This document shows positions 11,001 to 21,727 of a stretch of 28,343 nucleotides of DNA, piece after piece. Positions within the stretch are counted from its first letter, which is position 1. Every line of letters starts with the position of its first letter. Both the position numbers and the translations under genes were made by a program. The DNA is from Lenisia limosa. Its lineage: Eukaryota; Breviatea. Under the pieces are notes generated by a model. It saw only the letters and a list, made by a program, of their open reading frames with translations. It made no database searches and was not told where the DNA came from. The stretch spans positions 1-28,343 of the forward strand of contig LPNZ01005521.1 of NCBI GenBank assembly GCA_001655205.1, read 5' to 3'.

Positions 11001-12546
11001 ACAATAATCATTTTACTTTTGTTGTGTGTGTGTGTTTGCCCACAAAGTTGTATAGAAAATTCTTTGTGGTTACTCTTCAGGCATTGGATGATTTCGGACT
11101 GTCGCTTTCTATTGTGAGTGGGATTTTGTTACCTTGCTTCTGAGTATCTGAAATAGTAACCCAGAAAGATCTTGTTAGTGACAGTATTATTGGCATCACC
11201 TTCAGTAACTCTCAAGGATGAAGCTCGCCAAATGAAAAAGCGTCTTGTCACTGAGGTGTATCCCGAACTTGGCTACTACCTCTTTGAAGATGTGGAACGT
11301 AGGTTTAATCTCTTTCGTTTTGGGTAACAATTCAGAGTTCCTGGCAAGTAACCTTGGAGTGTCAAGAAACCTCTTGCACATCAACTTCATTAGAGCAACC
11401 AAGTCGAAAATGCCGAAGAATGATCCGGTATTTTCCTTGCTTGCCTGTTGACATTGCAGCCTCTCGAAGGAGACATCAAAGCTGTGCTCTCGGGTATATC
11501 CTTTGCACAAATGCCTTATGCTACACATGTGAGTTATTCCTGGCTACTTTTGGCTTGTTATATACTGTGGTGGGACAGTTTTCTGGTACTATTTTATCGT
11601 CAACTTTTAATTCGATCATCGTTGTGTGATAGTACAGCTGAATATTGGTGATTGAAGAGGGAATTTCCAATGTTGACGAGGTAGATTGTGGTCAAGGTCT
11701 GGGAAGTTCTTCAGAAACTCAATAGGAATGACTCGTTGAAAGTAGGCTTTTCGGTGAAAATGTTATTATTGCTTACTTACTATGATCTACCTTTCAGAGT
11801 GTGATTTACTACTTAGGAGCCAATTGAGTCAGGTCTCCAAGCAGCTAAGGATGGGTGGGTAGACCAGGGCTGTTGTCTCATTATCCAGGCGAATTGTTCA
11901 ACACTGGAATGCTTCACTTTCAAAACAGCTTTTCGGTGCCCGCGCGTCCACACTCACTGGTATTGAAGGCAGATGTTTAGTCTAACATCATAGGGAGGCT
12001 TCGGAAAGGGATGACTTTCACACAGTCCTGCAATACCCCCTTTGCTGGTAAGCACTCTACTCTGATTCACCTATTTTCCTTTGTACCCAAGTATAAATTG
12101 TTTGCTATGAGGAACAACAACTTGTTGTGCTTCATGCCAATTTCTACCTTTTTCAGCAAACACCTAACTCTTTCAGGTTTGGCAGCGGATGGTGCCAAAA
12201 TGGCCATTTTTAGACTTTGTTCTCTTGGATATCGCTGTGTGGCATTTGTGCACGACGAAGTTGGTGGAGTGGCCAATTATTATTATTGACCACCAGACCC
12301 TCCCTTCACACTTCAGATCTTGATTGAAGTTCCCACTGGCGGCGTTGGCAATGACGGCACAGATGTGGCTCTCAATGGTACCCTGGCCGAGCGGTCACTT
12401 CAAGGCCATATGGAGTTCATTGAGAGAGTCATGCAAGAGGCCATGATGGTAGGTGTTGATACCGTTTACTCCTTACACCCCAGGAACTGGTGTTAATTCA
12501 CGTGGATGTGTCAGTTGTAGCAGGCTCGTGCTGGTCAAACAAGTAG
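8082..12546 (+). CDS. Divergent family A DNA polymerase, degenerate exonuclease domain
   Basis: This is a template-directed DNA polymerase of the Pol I (family A) type, possibly organellar. About 20 exons join in frame. In order: a unique acidic N-terminus (MMEEDKVKSWDG), a basic helical segment (AIRQLVKEKKKERRREF), an acidic linker, and the remains of a 3'-5' exonuclease fold (ERIPEFLVAVLNKPE, FLVCHSPIELFGAL) whose metal-binding aspartates I cannot find. The linker ELPIW...GLEIDGLRVKN leads into the polymerase domain: NGRTACDGPNLQHIPR, motif A CDYRFIEL (10542-10565), the O-helix RRRAKAVNFGIAGGLG (near 10925-10970), DFGLSLS, EVYPELGYYL, VWEVLQKLNRN, TPFAGLAADGAK and motif C FVHDE (12245-12259), then ILIEVP and a terminal WSNK before TAG. 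Both catalytic aspartates (motifs A and C) are present. The O-helix YG is replaced by GG and the usual DYSQIEL by DYRFIEL. No presequence is evident. It is not a typical Pol gamma, theta or plant organellar enzyme. Confidence 0.92.
9721..9741 (+). repeat. TTA microsatellite in a polymerase intron
   Basis: About seven tandem TTA units lie in the short intron before GLEIDGLRVKN. Similar short (ATT)n runs occur at 15209-15226 and 20238-20250. Confidence 0.8.
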
Positions 12547-12693
12547 AAGGTACGGCTAAATCAAATAACTTCTCACTTGGCCCTTAGATGGAGAATTCGT
12601 CATCTCAGATATTATTTCCTGAGCACCAAATTTTGTTTCTAAATTTTTGTCTAATATTGTATTTTTATGTTCTCAAAGTAGTTTGCATTGCAG
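12547..12693. other. Tail-to-tail spacer of polymerase and DPP III genes
   Basis: The two stop codons (TAG 12544-12546 on plus and TAA 12696-12694 on minus) are 147 bp apart. This AT-rich stretch must hold both 3' UTRs and polyadenylation signals. Nothing else is seen. Confidence 0.6.
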
Positions 12694-15600
12694 TTAGTGG
12701 ATGTTTGCCATTGCGCTCATCACCATGCCCTCAGCTGTAGCAGGGTATTCGATCAGACGGGCTCCGTCACCATCAGGGACAACATGAGGCTAGATGGTGA
12801 GGAATGGCGAACTGGACCTCCCCCAACCTGAACAAGAACTCTGCGTGGTTTCATTTTCTCCAGAACCTCAAGTCTCAATTCTTGCATTTCAGGGGTCACA
12901 TTTGTTAATTCTAAAAAAAGTAAGACTTGAAGGATAGCAGAGGATAAGACGTACCAGAGAACATTTCGATGCCTCTTTTGTCACCAATGGCCTTGAAAAT
13001 ATTGAGCTTGGAGAGAAGAGCGTTGATAGCAGGGACTCCAACAGTCTTGATCTTTGATCCGTCCATGGTCAAGAGAGTGTCACTTCTGTTACCGTGACTA
13101 AATAGCAGTTACTTACTTTTCCTTTTTGAGAGTGACAAAGCCTTCGCCAGCTCTGAGCATCGTGTTGAGAATCGCATGACGTGCTCTCATGTGGGCTTGG
13201 CCCCATTGCGCTGTCTGGATAGTGAACGATTGGCTGTCAACACACCGTTGGTTCGTAATATGCCAGGGACATTACTCCTGCACGTGCCATTGAAAGCCAG
13301 TTGGAGTACACAATGTTGTCAGCTGCAAAGTCAAAATGCGAACAGGACAGTTTCAATACCATCAGAGCCTTCATAGCCGAAAATTTCGAGAACATCATCC
13401 CTAGCTCCTACAGCGTAAAGAGATATTTAAGGCATTCAGATAACAATCCACAGTCGGAAGCCACACAAACCAAGAGTAATTCCGACACACTCAGCACGAC
13501 ACTCTTCGTAGGGGTTGGAAAGTGACCCGTAAACGGTGTTGAAGTTGGTGTCAGGCTGGAGGGTGAGAGGCAATTCACCTCACAAACCTTGTACCAAGAC
13601 TGGACAGGTTTGTTGGTGGTGGGGTCAATGACAGTCTTTTTGAAGTTCAATTTCCCGTCTGAATCTTCCTGTCTCGGTCATCGCATACAAAGAAGAGGGG
13701 GTTTTGAAAGCAGATAGAACTGAATTCCCTCAGGCTTCAATCATTGCACTCTCAGTGTGACCTACCATAAACAATTTGCCAACACCATGACCAAGAGCTT
13801 CATGTACACCAACCTTAGTGGTGAAAATTGGGCGATAAGACAAGACAGAAGATTGGGCAAAACAGAGATTTCAATGGGTTTTCTCAAGCAAAGAATAAAA
13901 AGAAGCAAAACTCACTTGGATAGTAAAGGCCTTGTTGGACCAGTCATCAAGAATTTTTGAGTCTTCAGCAGTGACAAAAGTGAACTCCTTAAATGGTTAA
14001 TTATATTTTCCCAGGAATTCTGACCTCTCCCTTCTTGTAAGACGACAAGACATTGCCAAGGGCAACATTTTTGAACCCTTCCTCTTGACGGATATCATCG
14101 TAATTGCTTCAATTGTCACAATTTGATTTGTACACATATGAAACCTTTGGAGCGTTCGCTTACGGGATGTTAATTCCTGCGGGAACGCCGGAAGAGGTGA
14201 ATGTCACCACGTCAAGGGAAGTAAAATCTGGTTCAAGGAAAGTGCTACAATTGTTAGAATCAAGCTAGGAAGCAAAATAGAGAAGATGGCAAAATTGTCA
14301 GCACAAAAGAGTTTCCGCTTTGAAAATTAGAGTCCCATCAGAATCCTTTAACATGAACTCTCTCACTCTTTTTCAAACTCTGGTCCCCATGGAAGTTCAG
14401 AAATGAGTTTAGTCTTTCCAAGTTCCACCAGGTTACTAAACTAAATGGTCAAAATCATTATCTTTCTTCTGACTTTTGTACTCTCTTCTTTGTCAACAAC
14501 AGCAACAAATCCTTCAAATTCACCACGAAGGTCTAAACAAGTTAAGATCACCACAATTTATGAAATAACACGGTGAGAAAAGAATTACACAGGACTTACT
14601 TCGGGGGTCTCTGTAACACTCAATAAACCCGATGTTGCACTCCACATTGGGTCCCTTATCTTTCACCCAATGCCGCTGTGCATCCTACGAAATGTCACTC
14701 CAACACTTCTCCCAACCTTGTGCTTTGAGATGGCTCCAGTTTTGAAATGCTCCACATAGTTCTCCATCATGTCTTTTTGATAATCGTTGGCAGCATCAGC
14801 TTGAGACTAGAGACTCAGGCGCTAACAAATCGAAATGTCCAACACAAGAAGTACAAAACAGGCGTGAACCCAGCCCCCTCTTACAAATTGGAGGAAACGG
14901 GCAACGTTGTCGAGACAGTCCGAGAATTTGCCATATCTCACTTCCACGTCATTATGAACTCCCTGGGGGAACTCAGCAGCTCCTGTGGTCTCAGCGGACG
15001 CAACTTGGATTACAACTTTACTGAGTTGTTAGACCAGAGAAGGAGCTCACGATCCGTCCTTGTCAAGGGTGGTATTAAAGATATGATCGTTGTCAGTGAG
15101 GGAAGCGAGGACATCTTCGGCTTTTTTGGCTTCTTCCTCGGTCACGCCACCATTGATATAAGTTGTGATCCCCTCAGGGGCCATGCCTGATTGTCAAATA
15201 TTGCATTTATTATTATTATTATTAAGAAAGCACGTTGATTTCGACACAATTTCCAAGCTTGCAACAACCCATGAGCGCACCAAGTTGCTTTTCGTGATCT
15301 TCAATGGAGTAAATCTTGCCAATCACCTTTTCCAAGAGAAAAACAGCCTAGAAATGTCAAACGTATTTCACTAACATCTTCGGCAGTGGAAGCGGAAGCA
15401 ATCTTCTTTAAGGAGTCAGAGGGAATTCGAGGAATAAACTAAAACGTAAGATTGGTATAATAGCTTAACATAAAAATAGAATAAAAAAAATAATACCAAA
15501 AACAAACACGTCTTAAGAATTTTTCTGTAAACGTCAAACCTTGGTGTCTCCAAAGCTCTTGTAGTTTCCCATGTTTCCAAAAAAGGCAGCTTAGCAATCA

Positions 15601-16616
15601 ATACAATTCAACAGAAATCAGCAAAGTTTCCATTCTATCAATAACCCTTGCTAAAATGGGATGTGGTGTATTTCATCTAATTATGTAGTTTATGATAACA
15701 TTACATTTAAGGGAATCATTTTGAGAGGAAAAAAACTGAATTGCCGGGAAAATTACTCCCGAAAAAATACCGTGTTTGTTCCGGAAAAAACTGAATTCGC
15801 TGGAAAACTAATTACTCCAAGAAAAACTACAGGAGCTCACCAAACACAACCAAGACAATTCTATTTGAGATGAATACGCTCCTATATTTTAACTTCCAAG
15901 ATAGGGTGCGAAAATAGCAGCCACCCCTATATTGAATAGAAAAATAGAGTAACATAGTTTCCAAGCGAATTCAGTTATTTCCAAGCGAATTCCCACTTGG
16001 ACTTGCCCGATTAGTCTAATAGGAAATCCTCTAACAAAGCAACTCTAGACTTTCTTGTGCAATAATATGATGGTATATCCTCACCGCAATAGTTCATGAA
16101 AGCGGAGTAGTCCTCTTCAGTAACACCTGAAGCAAGGGACTGGTCCTGTGTACATCAATATCAACATAGACCCAAGATTTACACTGAATGCACTGTAACA
16201 TCACAAACCTTAAGCTTTTCGATTCCATCAACACGAAACATGGTGAGTATGAAGTCGGAGATTCCCTCAGATTCCTCAGAGACCTGGCGTGGGAGTGTCA
16301 GTTATCAGTTTGAGAAGTGAAATTTGAAGTTAATGAGAGAATCGGGACTTCAAAAAGAAAAACTACAACTAAAAGAAGAAAATGGAAATAACCCTCTTGT
16401 GTCACACCTGTCTGAAGACGATTTTGGCACCAGCCCAACAGGCTCTGGAAATGCTCATGGCGTAGAGTTGGTCAGAGGTTGACAGCGACTTGAAAGCTTT
16501 GCTGGCCTCAAGAGCATTTACAGGTTGCTACAGCGTCATCAAAACCTCATGCAAAAGTAAAGTTCAGTTCCAACCTCCACTGGGCAAAGGAATTCCTTCG
16601 GAATAGTGGCTGACAT
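12694..16616 (-). CDS. DPP3: Dipeptidyl peptidase III (M49 zinc peptidase)
   Basis: This zinc exopeptidase removes dipeptides from the N-terminus of short peptides, usually in the cytosol. The ATG at 16616 is the first in frame and starts MSATIPKEF; then come [89 protein letters not shown] and [12 protein letters not shown]. The signature zinc motif is HEALGHG (13784-13804), with Ala where many family members have Leu. The second motif EECRAE lies near 13484-13501. It is followed by [47 protein letters not shown] and the end [19 protein letters not shown] with TAA. Order and spacing match the family over the full length. About 20 introns are needed, one 495 nt long with repeats (15590-16084). 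No disabling change was seen. Confidence 0.96.
15590..16084 (-). other. Long DPP3 intron carrying inverted repeats
   Basis: This 495-nt intron lies between MNYC and AFFGNMGNY, where neighbouring introns are about 30-110 nt. It contains two direct copies of AAAAACTGAATT...GGAAAA...ATTACTCC (15731-15758 and 15786-15818). In inverted orientation it also contains two copies of TTTCCAAGCGAATTC (15958-15972 and 15978-15992). It also has a hairpin ATAGGGTG...CACCCCTAT (15901-15930). This is consistent with an inserted or decayed foldback element; no target duplication was identified. Confidence 0.6.
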
Positions 16617-16949
16617 TGCTTTGTTTAAAGTTGAAAAGCTACTAACTAAAGGAATAATAGGGTTGAATTTACTCAATAGGGAACAGAAACGAAGTGCAAA
16701 AATGATGGTGATGGAGACTCTCAAGCTGCTATAGTAGTAGGGTTCGTCAAGGGGCTTAGGGGCTGCTTGATTCTGGGAAATCAAAATCCCAAAAGATCTG
16801 ACAGATCTTCTTTGAGGAGGTGCCTTTTTTTGCACTTTTTTGGCCTGTTTTATCCACTGGTGTGTCTGTTTCTCTGTTTTAGCGTTTTTGTGCTTTTGTG
16901 GTGCTAATAGGAAAGAAGAACACAGACTTGTGATTGTTGAGATTTTGCA
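16617..16949. promoter_or_regulatory. Shared promoter region of DPP3 and SF3B2
   Basis: These 333 bp separate divergent start codons. The DPP3 frame stays open for about 70 codons upstream of its ATG, but this stretch has no ATG, so it is probably 5' UTR or promoter. No TATA box is evident. T-rich tracts lie on the plus strand at 16826-16890. Confidence 0.45.
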
Positions 16950-19352
16950 ATGGACGCTGAAGCGAAGCCAGAAGTAGTTTCAAAGAAGCTCAATAAGAAT
17001 CAAAAACGTAAACTTAAGAAGAAACTGAGAAAGCAACACTTACCTACTGAAATACCTGTAATTAAGACTCCTGTGAAGGCAGCAACTGCAACTCTTGCTC
17101 AGAAGAGTGATGTTGATGTTCAATATGTCTCTGAGGATATCACTTGTGGGATGAGGGGTGCTATGTTTTTCGTGAAAATGATATTTTCCCTGAAGGCTAA
17201 CTCCATTTAGTGATTGCAAATGATGAGGAATTAGCTCAGATGAAAGAAGTGTTTGAGGCTTTTACAAGGTCAGTATATTTTTAGTTTTCTTACAGACTTC
17301 ATCCAGGCCTGAGGAGCTTGAAGTTGATGTTAAAGCAGAACGTTTGGCTCGTGATTTGGAGGAAAAGGCTGAGCTCTTGAAAGTAAAAGCAGAGAGAGCT
17401 ACTGCGATTGAAGAGAAGAGAAAGGCACAGAAAGAGGCGAAAGAAGCTGCTAAGGCTGTCAGGGTAAGGTTTTTTATGGGGTTTGAAAGGTTAACGGTCC
17501 AGATGGCAAAGGCTATTGCTGCTGGCGAAACATTGGAGGAGGATGATTCTCGCCTCAGTCGTCGCCAATTCAAGAAGCAGCATCAGGTTTGTATGATTTC
17601 AGCGTGAGGGTTACGCTTTAGTTGAGTATTGGTGAGCTGAAACGTCAAGTGAAAAGACCTGATCTTGTTGAAGTTTGGGATGTAACATCACATGAGCCAA
17701 AGCTTCTTGTTGAGCTCAAATCTGTCAGAAACTCAGTTGAGGTCCCAAGACATTGGTATGAATGATTTTCTTTGTTTGTGTATTACTGTCAAGGTGCCTG
17801 AAGCGTCGCTATCTTATGTGCAAGCGTGGTTACGTCAAACCTCCCTTTGAACTTCCCGGTGGGTCAGGGTTTCATTGACATATTTTTGCAGGCAAAGGCT
17901 TATTGTCCAGACTTCATTAAGGCAACTGGTATTCACAAGATGAGAGATAACACCGACGAAATGCAAATTAACCCTAGTTTGTCACAGAAGGTTTGCGGGT
18001 AACGCACCCGTATTGTTATTTATTAACGATAGTGTATTCTCATTCTTCGAGTGCCTTTTTTTAACGTATTTGTTCCATGAACGGACCTGACGATGCAGGC
18101 TAAGGAGAAAGTTCGCCCTAAAATGGGTAAGATTGACATTGACTTCAACGTCCTCCATGATGCCTTCTTCAAATACCAAACAAAGCCCGATATGACCATC
18201 CACGGTAGGTTGTTGTTGGCCATTGTTCCTTAAGATATTTCTTATCCCCCCAGGAGAACTCTATTACGAAAACAAGGAGTTTGAGACCCGGCCTCGTGAC
18301 GCCCGTCCAGGTTTGCTTTCATTCAGCCATTTGCGTTTTTTTTTGGGTTTTTTTTACTATTTGTTCATTTCATTTCTGCTTTCCTCTTCTTTTCTGAAAT
18401 AGTAGGCATTATTTCGGACACCCTTCGTGATGCTCTTGGAATGAGCAAGACTAACCCCCCTCCCTGGTTGGTTAACATGCAGCGGTACGGTCCCCCTCCT
18501 TCTTATGTTTGTGGGACATTTTGCTAAAGGAATTCAAGTACGATTGGAGATTATAGTAATGTAATCTAGTGATATCCTCAAGTTACTACGTGTATCTCTG
18601 TGATGCAACTATCTTTTCTTTTTATCCGACAGAGTTTTGACAGTCTTTCACTTTCTAGCCCACCCTCAAAATCCCTGGGCTCAACATGCCCATTCCCTCC
18701 AACTGCTCATATGGTTACCACACTGGCGGATGGGGAAAGCCCCCCGTGGATGAGGTGTGTGTTTCCCCATAAATGATGGAATTAATTGGGCTCATCTTAA
18801 ACTAAGCTCAGATTGAATCTTGTTTTTTTTTACAAATTTGATAACTGACGTAGTACGGTCGCGCCCTTTACGGTAATCCTTTTGACGTTCTTTTCGACAA
18901 CGATGCAATGGTGGATGAGGTGGGATCTTGTCCATTTGATGCTTCAACTCACCCCCCGCAGGATAGCGAGCTTTGGGGAGAGCTTATTTCAGACGAAGAA
19001 GTGGAATCGAGTAGTGATGAAGACTCTGACGAGGAGGGCGCGGTTGAAGCAAAGGTGGAAGACTCTAGTGTGCCGAAGCAGAGACTGACCAAGGCTGAGG
19101 AAAGCGGTATTGCGTCAGTTGCGTCAACAGCAGGTCTTGCCACCCCAGCGCCGTCAGACGTGCTGGATCTTCGTAAAGCGTCGGGCACATCCACGACTGG
19201 CGCTGACTCTATGGAACCCAAATCTTTGTACACTGTAAGTGCTCGTATTTTAATTTGAGGTTCTCACTTTCCAGGTTCTTCAATCCAAGTCCAATGCTAT
19301 TGGCACCGACCTATTTGGCTCTACTCATGTGTATGATGTGAAAACAGAATAA
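16950..19352 (+). CDS. SF3B2: Splicing factor 3B subunit 2 (SAP145)
   Basis: SF3B2 is part of the SF3b complex of U2 snRNP, which binds near the intron branch site in the nucleus. The protein starts MDAEAKPEVVSKKLNKNQKR, a lysine-rich segment, then a charged coiled coil (about 17330-17460). The conserved DUF382/PSP core follows: VEVWDVTSHEPKLLVEL, NSVEVPRHWCLKRRYL, KRGYVKPPFELPDFIKATG, KEKVRPKMGKIDIDF, LHDAFFKYQTKPDMTIHGEL, MQRYGPPPSYPTLKIPGLN, SYGYHTGGWGKPPVDEYG and RALYGNPFDV. It ends with an acidic ELWGELISDEEVESSS region and GTDLFGSTHVYDVKTE, then TAA. Introns are mostly 35-53 nt (examples 17269-17306 and 17586-17620). There is no N-terminal SAP domain, and the roughly 130-150 residues that follow GSTH-Y in human and plant homologues are absent. 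Identification is secure. Confidence 0.96.
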
Positions 19353-19456
19353 ATTGCCAAATTTCTTTCAGGAATTTGTATTTATATTATGAAATCAGTT
19401 AAATAGAAAACATCAAAAAAAAAAAAAGGTAAGAAGGAAGAGACAGAAAATATACA
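19353..19456. other. Tail-to-tail spacer of SF3B2 and Yak1
   Basis: Only 104 bp separate the two stop codons; the stretch is A/T-rich with a 12-A run at 19416-19427. Both 3' UTRs must overlap or be very short. Confidence 0.6.
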
Positions 19457-21593
19457 CTAGGCGGATTTGGTAGGTGTGACTGAAGGGAAAGACTGTTGAA
19501 GATCCGCAATAATTTGCCGTCGTTCCAGATCGGAGTCACTTGGCGGGGTAAACGGGCCGGTCCAAGCTGCTCCAGTCACAAACGGATGCGCTGAGGCTTG
19601 AAGAGCAGACCATCTCTTCTCGGGATCGAGACACAAGAGGCCGAAGAGGAAGTCCTTGAAGATGGCTCGTTGCTTCATTTCTGCAATATCAAAACGGTTC
19701 GCAGAGATAGAGGCATTTCTTTCATTCATACCTCTTTCAAACTCTTTTCTTGAAATACCGCGTTTGAAGGAGTAGTTGTCAATGATTTCGGGGAGGGTCT
19801 TGTAGTTAAAGTAATTCTTGTAGTGGGGTATTGAGGCCTTCATGTCCTGAAATGAAGAGCAATTAAGAATACAAAGAAAAGAAAAGGGGGTCACAAGAAA
19901 AAAGCTCCAAAATGATAATCCCATTTCCCGCTACCTTTGCATATTGTACCTTGTCCTTGATTTGTACAGTTTTGTGAGTTCCCTTGTCGGTGATGTTGTA
20001 GAATCGCGAAGCTCTCTCACCACTTACAATCATATGATGCGGCNNNNNNNNNNNNNNNNNNNNNNNNNNNNNNNNNNNNNNNNNNNNNNNNNNNNNNNNN
20101 NNNNNNNNNNNNNNNNNNNNNNNNNNNNNNNNNNNNNNNNNNNNNNNNNNNNNNNNNNNNNNNNNNNNNNNNNNNNNNNNNGAGTTCGGCGGCGATGCAG
20201 CCTAAACCAATGAGGAAAAGAGTCCTGTGTTTTCAATTTTATTATTATTATCTAACTATTCTTTCAAATTAGCTTGAGACCCCTCAAACCGAGAGACCAA
20301 ACATCTATCTTGCAGGCGTAGGTACATCCAAGTAACACCTCGGGGGAGCTAAAACATTAAAACGCCCAAGGCAGCAAACCGGTAGAAGCGGGACTGAATA
20401 TAGGAATAGACTGTTTTGTTTTCGAAGCATGCAGAGCCAAAATCAATGACTTTTACTCTTGGGGATGACAGCCTAAGTGGTAAATGAAATAAAGGTCACA
20501 AACGATTCCAAGAGGACATTCTCCGGTTTGAGGTCACAGTGGATGATGTTGTGTTTGTTGAGGATCTGATGGATGAGGCTACTCGGAATAGGAATGGGGC
20601 TTACAGTGAGGGAGTTTACGACTTGCTTGACAAATCGCTGGACGAGGGAAAGGGAGACACCACGGAAGGAGTTTTGTTTGATCAAATCGTAAAGATTGAC
20701 CCTTAATAAAATAAGCCCAGTAGAGCGAAAAGTAACTTACGAGAGGAGTTCGAAAGCAAGGCAAAGATGATGGCGATGGTGGAAGACGTCAATCTGAGGC
20801 GGTAAGTGCCAAATAGTCACCAATGTGAAGAACATCCCCAAAAATTCACTGCTTACAAGTCTGACGAGGTGGTATTTATCTTGGGGATCCGCTTTTTGAT
20901 TGAGCTTGGTGGTGTGAATAAGGTAAAGAGCAGAAAGGGCACTGGAATAATTGCAATCAAAATTCAAAGTGATCTCTTCCTACTCACCACTTCAAGGATT
21001 TTCACTTCCATCAAGGCTTGATTGTAATAGGCAGGCTTGTTTTTAATTACTTTAACAGCAACATGTGATTGAAACTTTTCAGAGTAGCATTTTACAACCT
21101 GTCCAAATGTGCCTTGACCGAGAAGGTCAATGACATGATATCAGGTTAGAACCGAACACCTCACAAAAAAAACATAAAAAAGAACATACTTATTGTCATC
21201 ATTACTGCCAAGGGCATCATTAACGTAGATAATTAAATCACCATTTTGATTATCATGGCCTTCATTGAGAACCCCGTCTATTTGAACAAAAATAAGCAAA
21301 CCTGAGGGTTTAGTGAGGACTCTGCGTGGATTATGCGATGGAGCGTAGATGAAATTGGGATTACAAGCTTTGTATATTGATACACAATCAACAGTGGCTT
21401 TAATACAAGGCTGGTTAGAACAAAAACAGGGCCAAAACACACACACACACAAAAAAAAAAAGAAGAACGAAAATACTCGGGTGTTGAAAGGTCTGGGCGT
21501 TACATTGCTGCTGGATTTGGAGTATGCACTAAAAGTATTTCCAACTAGATTTGCCTTCTTCCCTAAAATGCAGTACTTATGAGGATTCGGCAT
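19457..21593 (-). CDS. YAK1: Yak1-type DYRK-family protein kinase
   Basis: DYRK/Yak1 kinases phosphorylate Ser/Thr on targets and a Tyr in their own activation loop; Yak1 restrains growth under stress. The ATG at 21593 is the first in frame after an upstream TAA. Visible in order are: [19 protein letters not shown] (the Yak1 N-box), the glycine loop [60 protein letters not shown], catalytic loop HCDLKPEN (20518-20541), IDFGSAC, the YxY loop [18 protein letters not shown], and [14 protein letters not shown]. After a 138-N gap follow [27 protein letters not shown] and [13 protein letters not shown], ending TPTKSA and TAG. HCD instead of HRD is normal for this family. The N-terminal extension is only about 75 residues, far shorter than in fungi. 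One intron (21142-21189) lacks an AG end. Confidence 0.94.
20044..20181. other. Assembly gap (138 N)
   Basis: It removes the kinase segment between CIAAEL and PHHMIVSG, about 25-30 residues (the region of LFPG and the following helix) plus probably one intron. It is the only gap here not next to a homopolymer. Confidence 0.95.
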
Positions 21594-21727
21594 AAGTTTA
21601 TTAAAACAAAAATTTATGGACTTAAACTCATCACAATTTGAGTAATTCTGGTTGATATAGTTTATAAGAGTTGATAGATGTTCTAAAGAGTTGTTTCCCG
21701 AAAAATGCTTTTATAGTCACGTCACGT
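21594..21727. promoter_or_regulatory. 134-bp bidirectional promoter with two TATA-like boxes
   Basis: The divergent start codons of the kinase and the XRCC2-like gene are 134 bp apart. TATAAAAG on the minus strand (21708-21715) lies about 115 bp upstream of the kinase ATG. TATAAGAG on the plus strand (21663-21670) lies about 58 bp upstream of the other ATG. CACGTCACGT at 21718-21727 resembles a CRE/bZIP site. Assignments are by consensus only. Confidence 0.45.

Noticed and set aside
13784-13804. HEALGHG as a disabled DPP III zinc site
   Set aside because: Both His, the Glu and the GHG are intact; the Ala position is not a zinc ligand, so activity should be kept.
16617-16835. N-terminal extension of DPP III from the open upstream frame
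   Set aside because: No ATG occurs in that frame before MSATIPKEF, and the family N-terminus aligns from there.
20518-20541. HCD catalytic loop as a pseudokinase sign
   Set aside because: HCDLKPEN is the normal sequence in Yak1 and related DYRK kinases, and DFG and the Asp are present.
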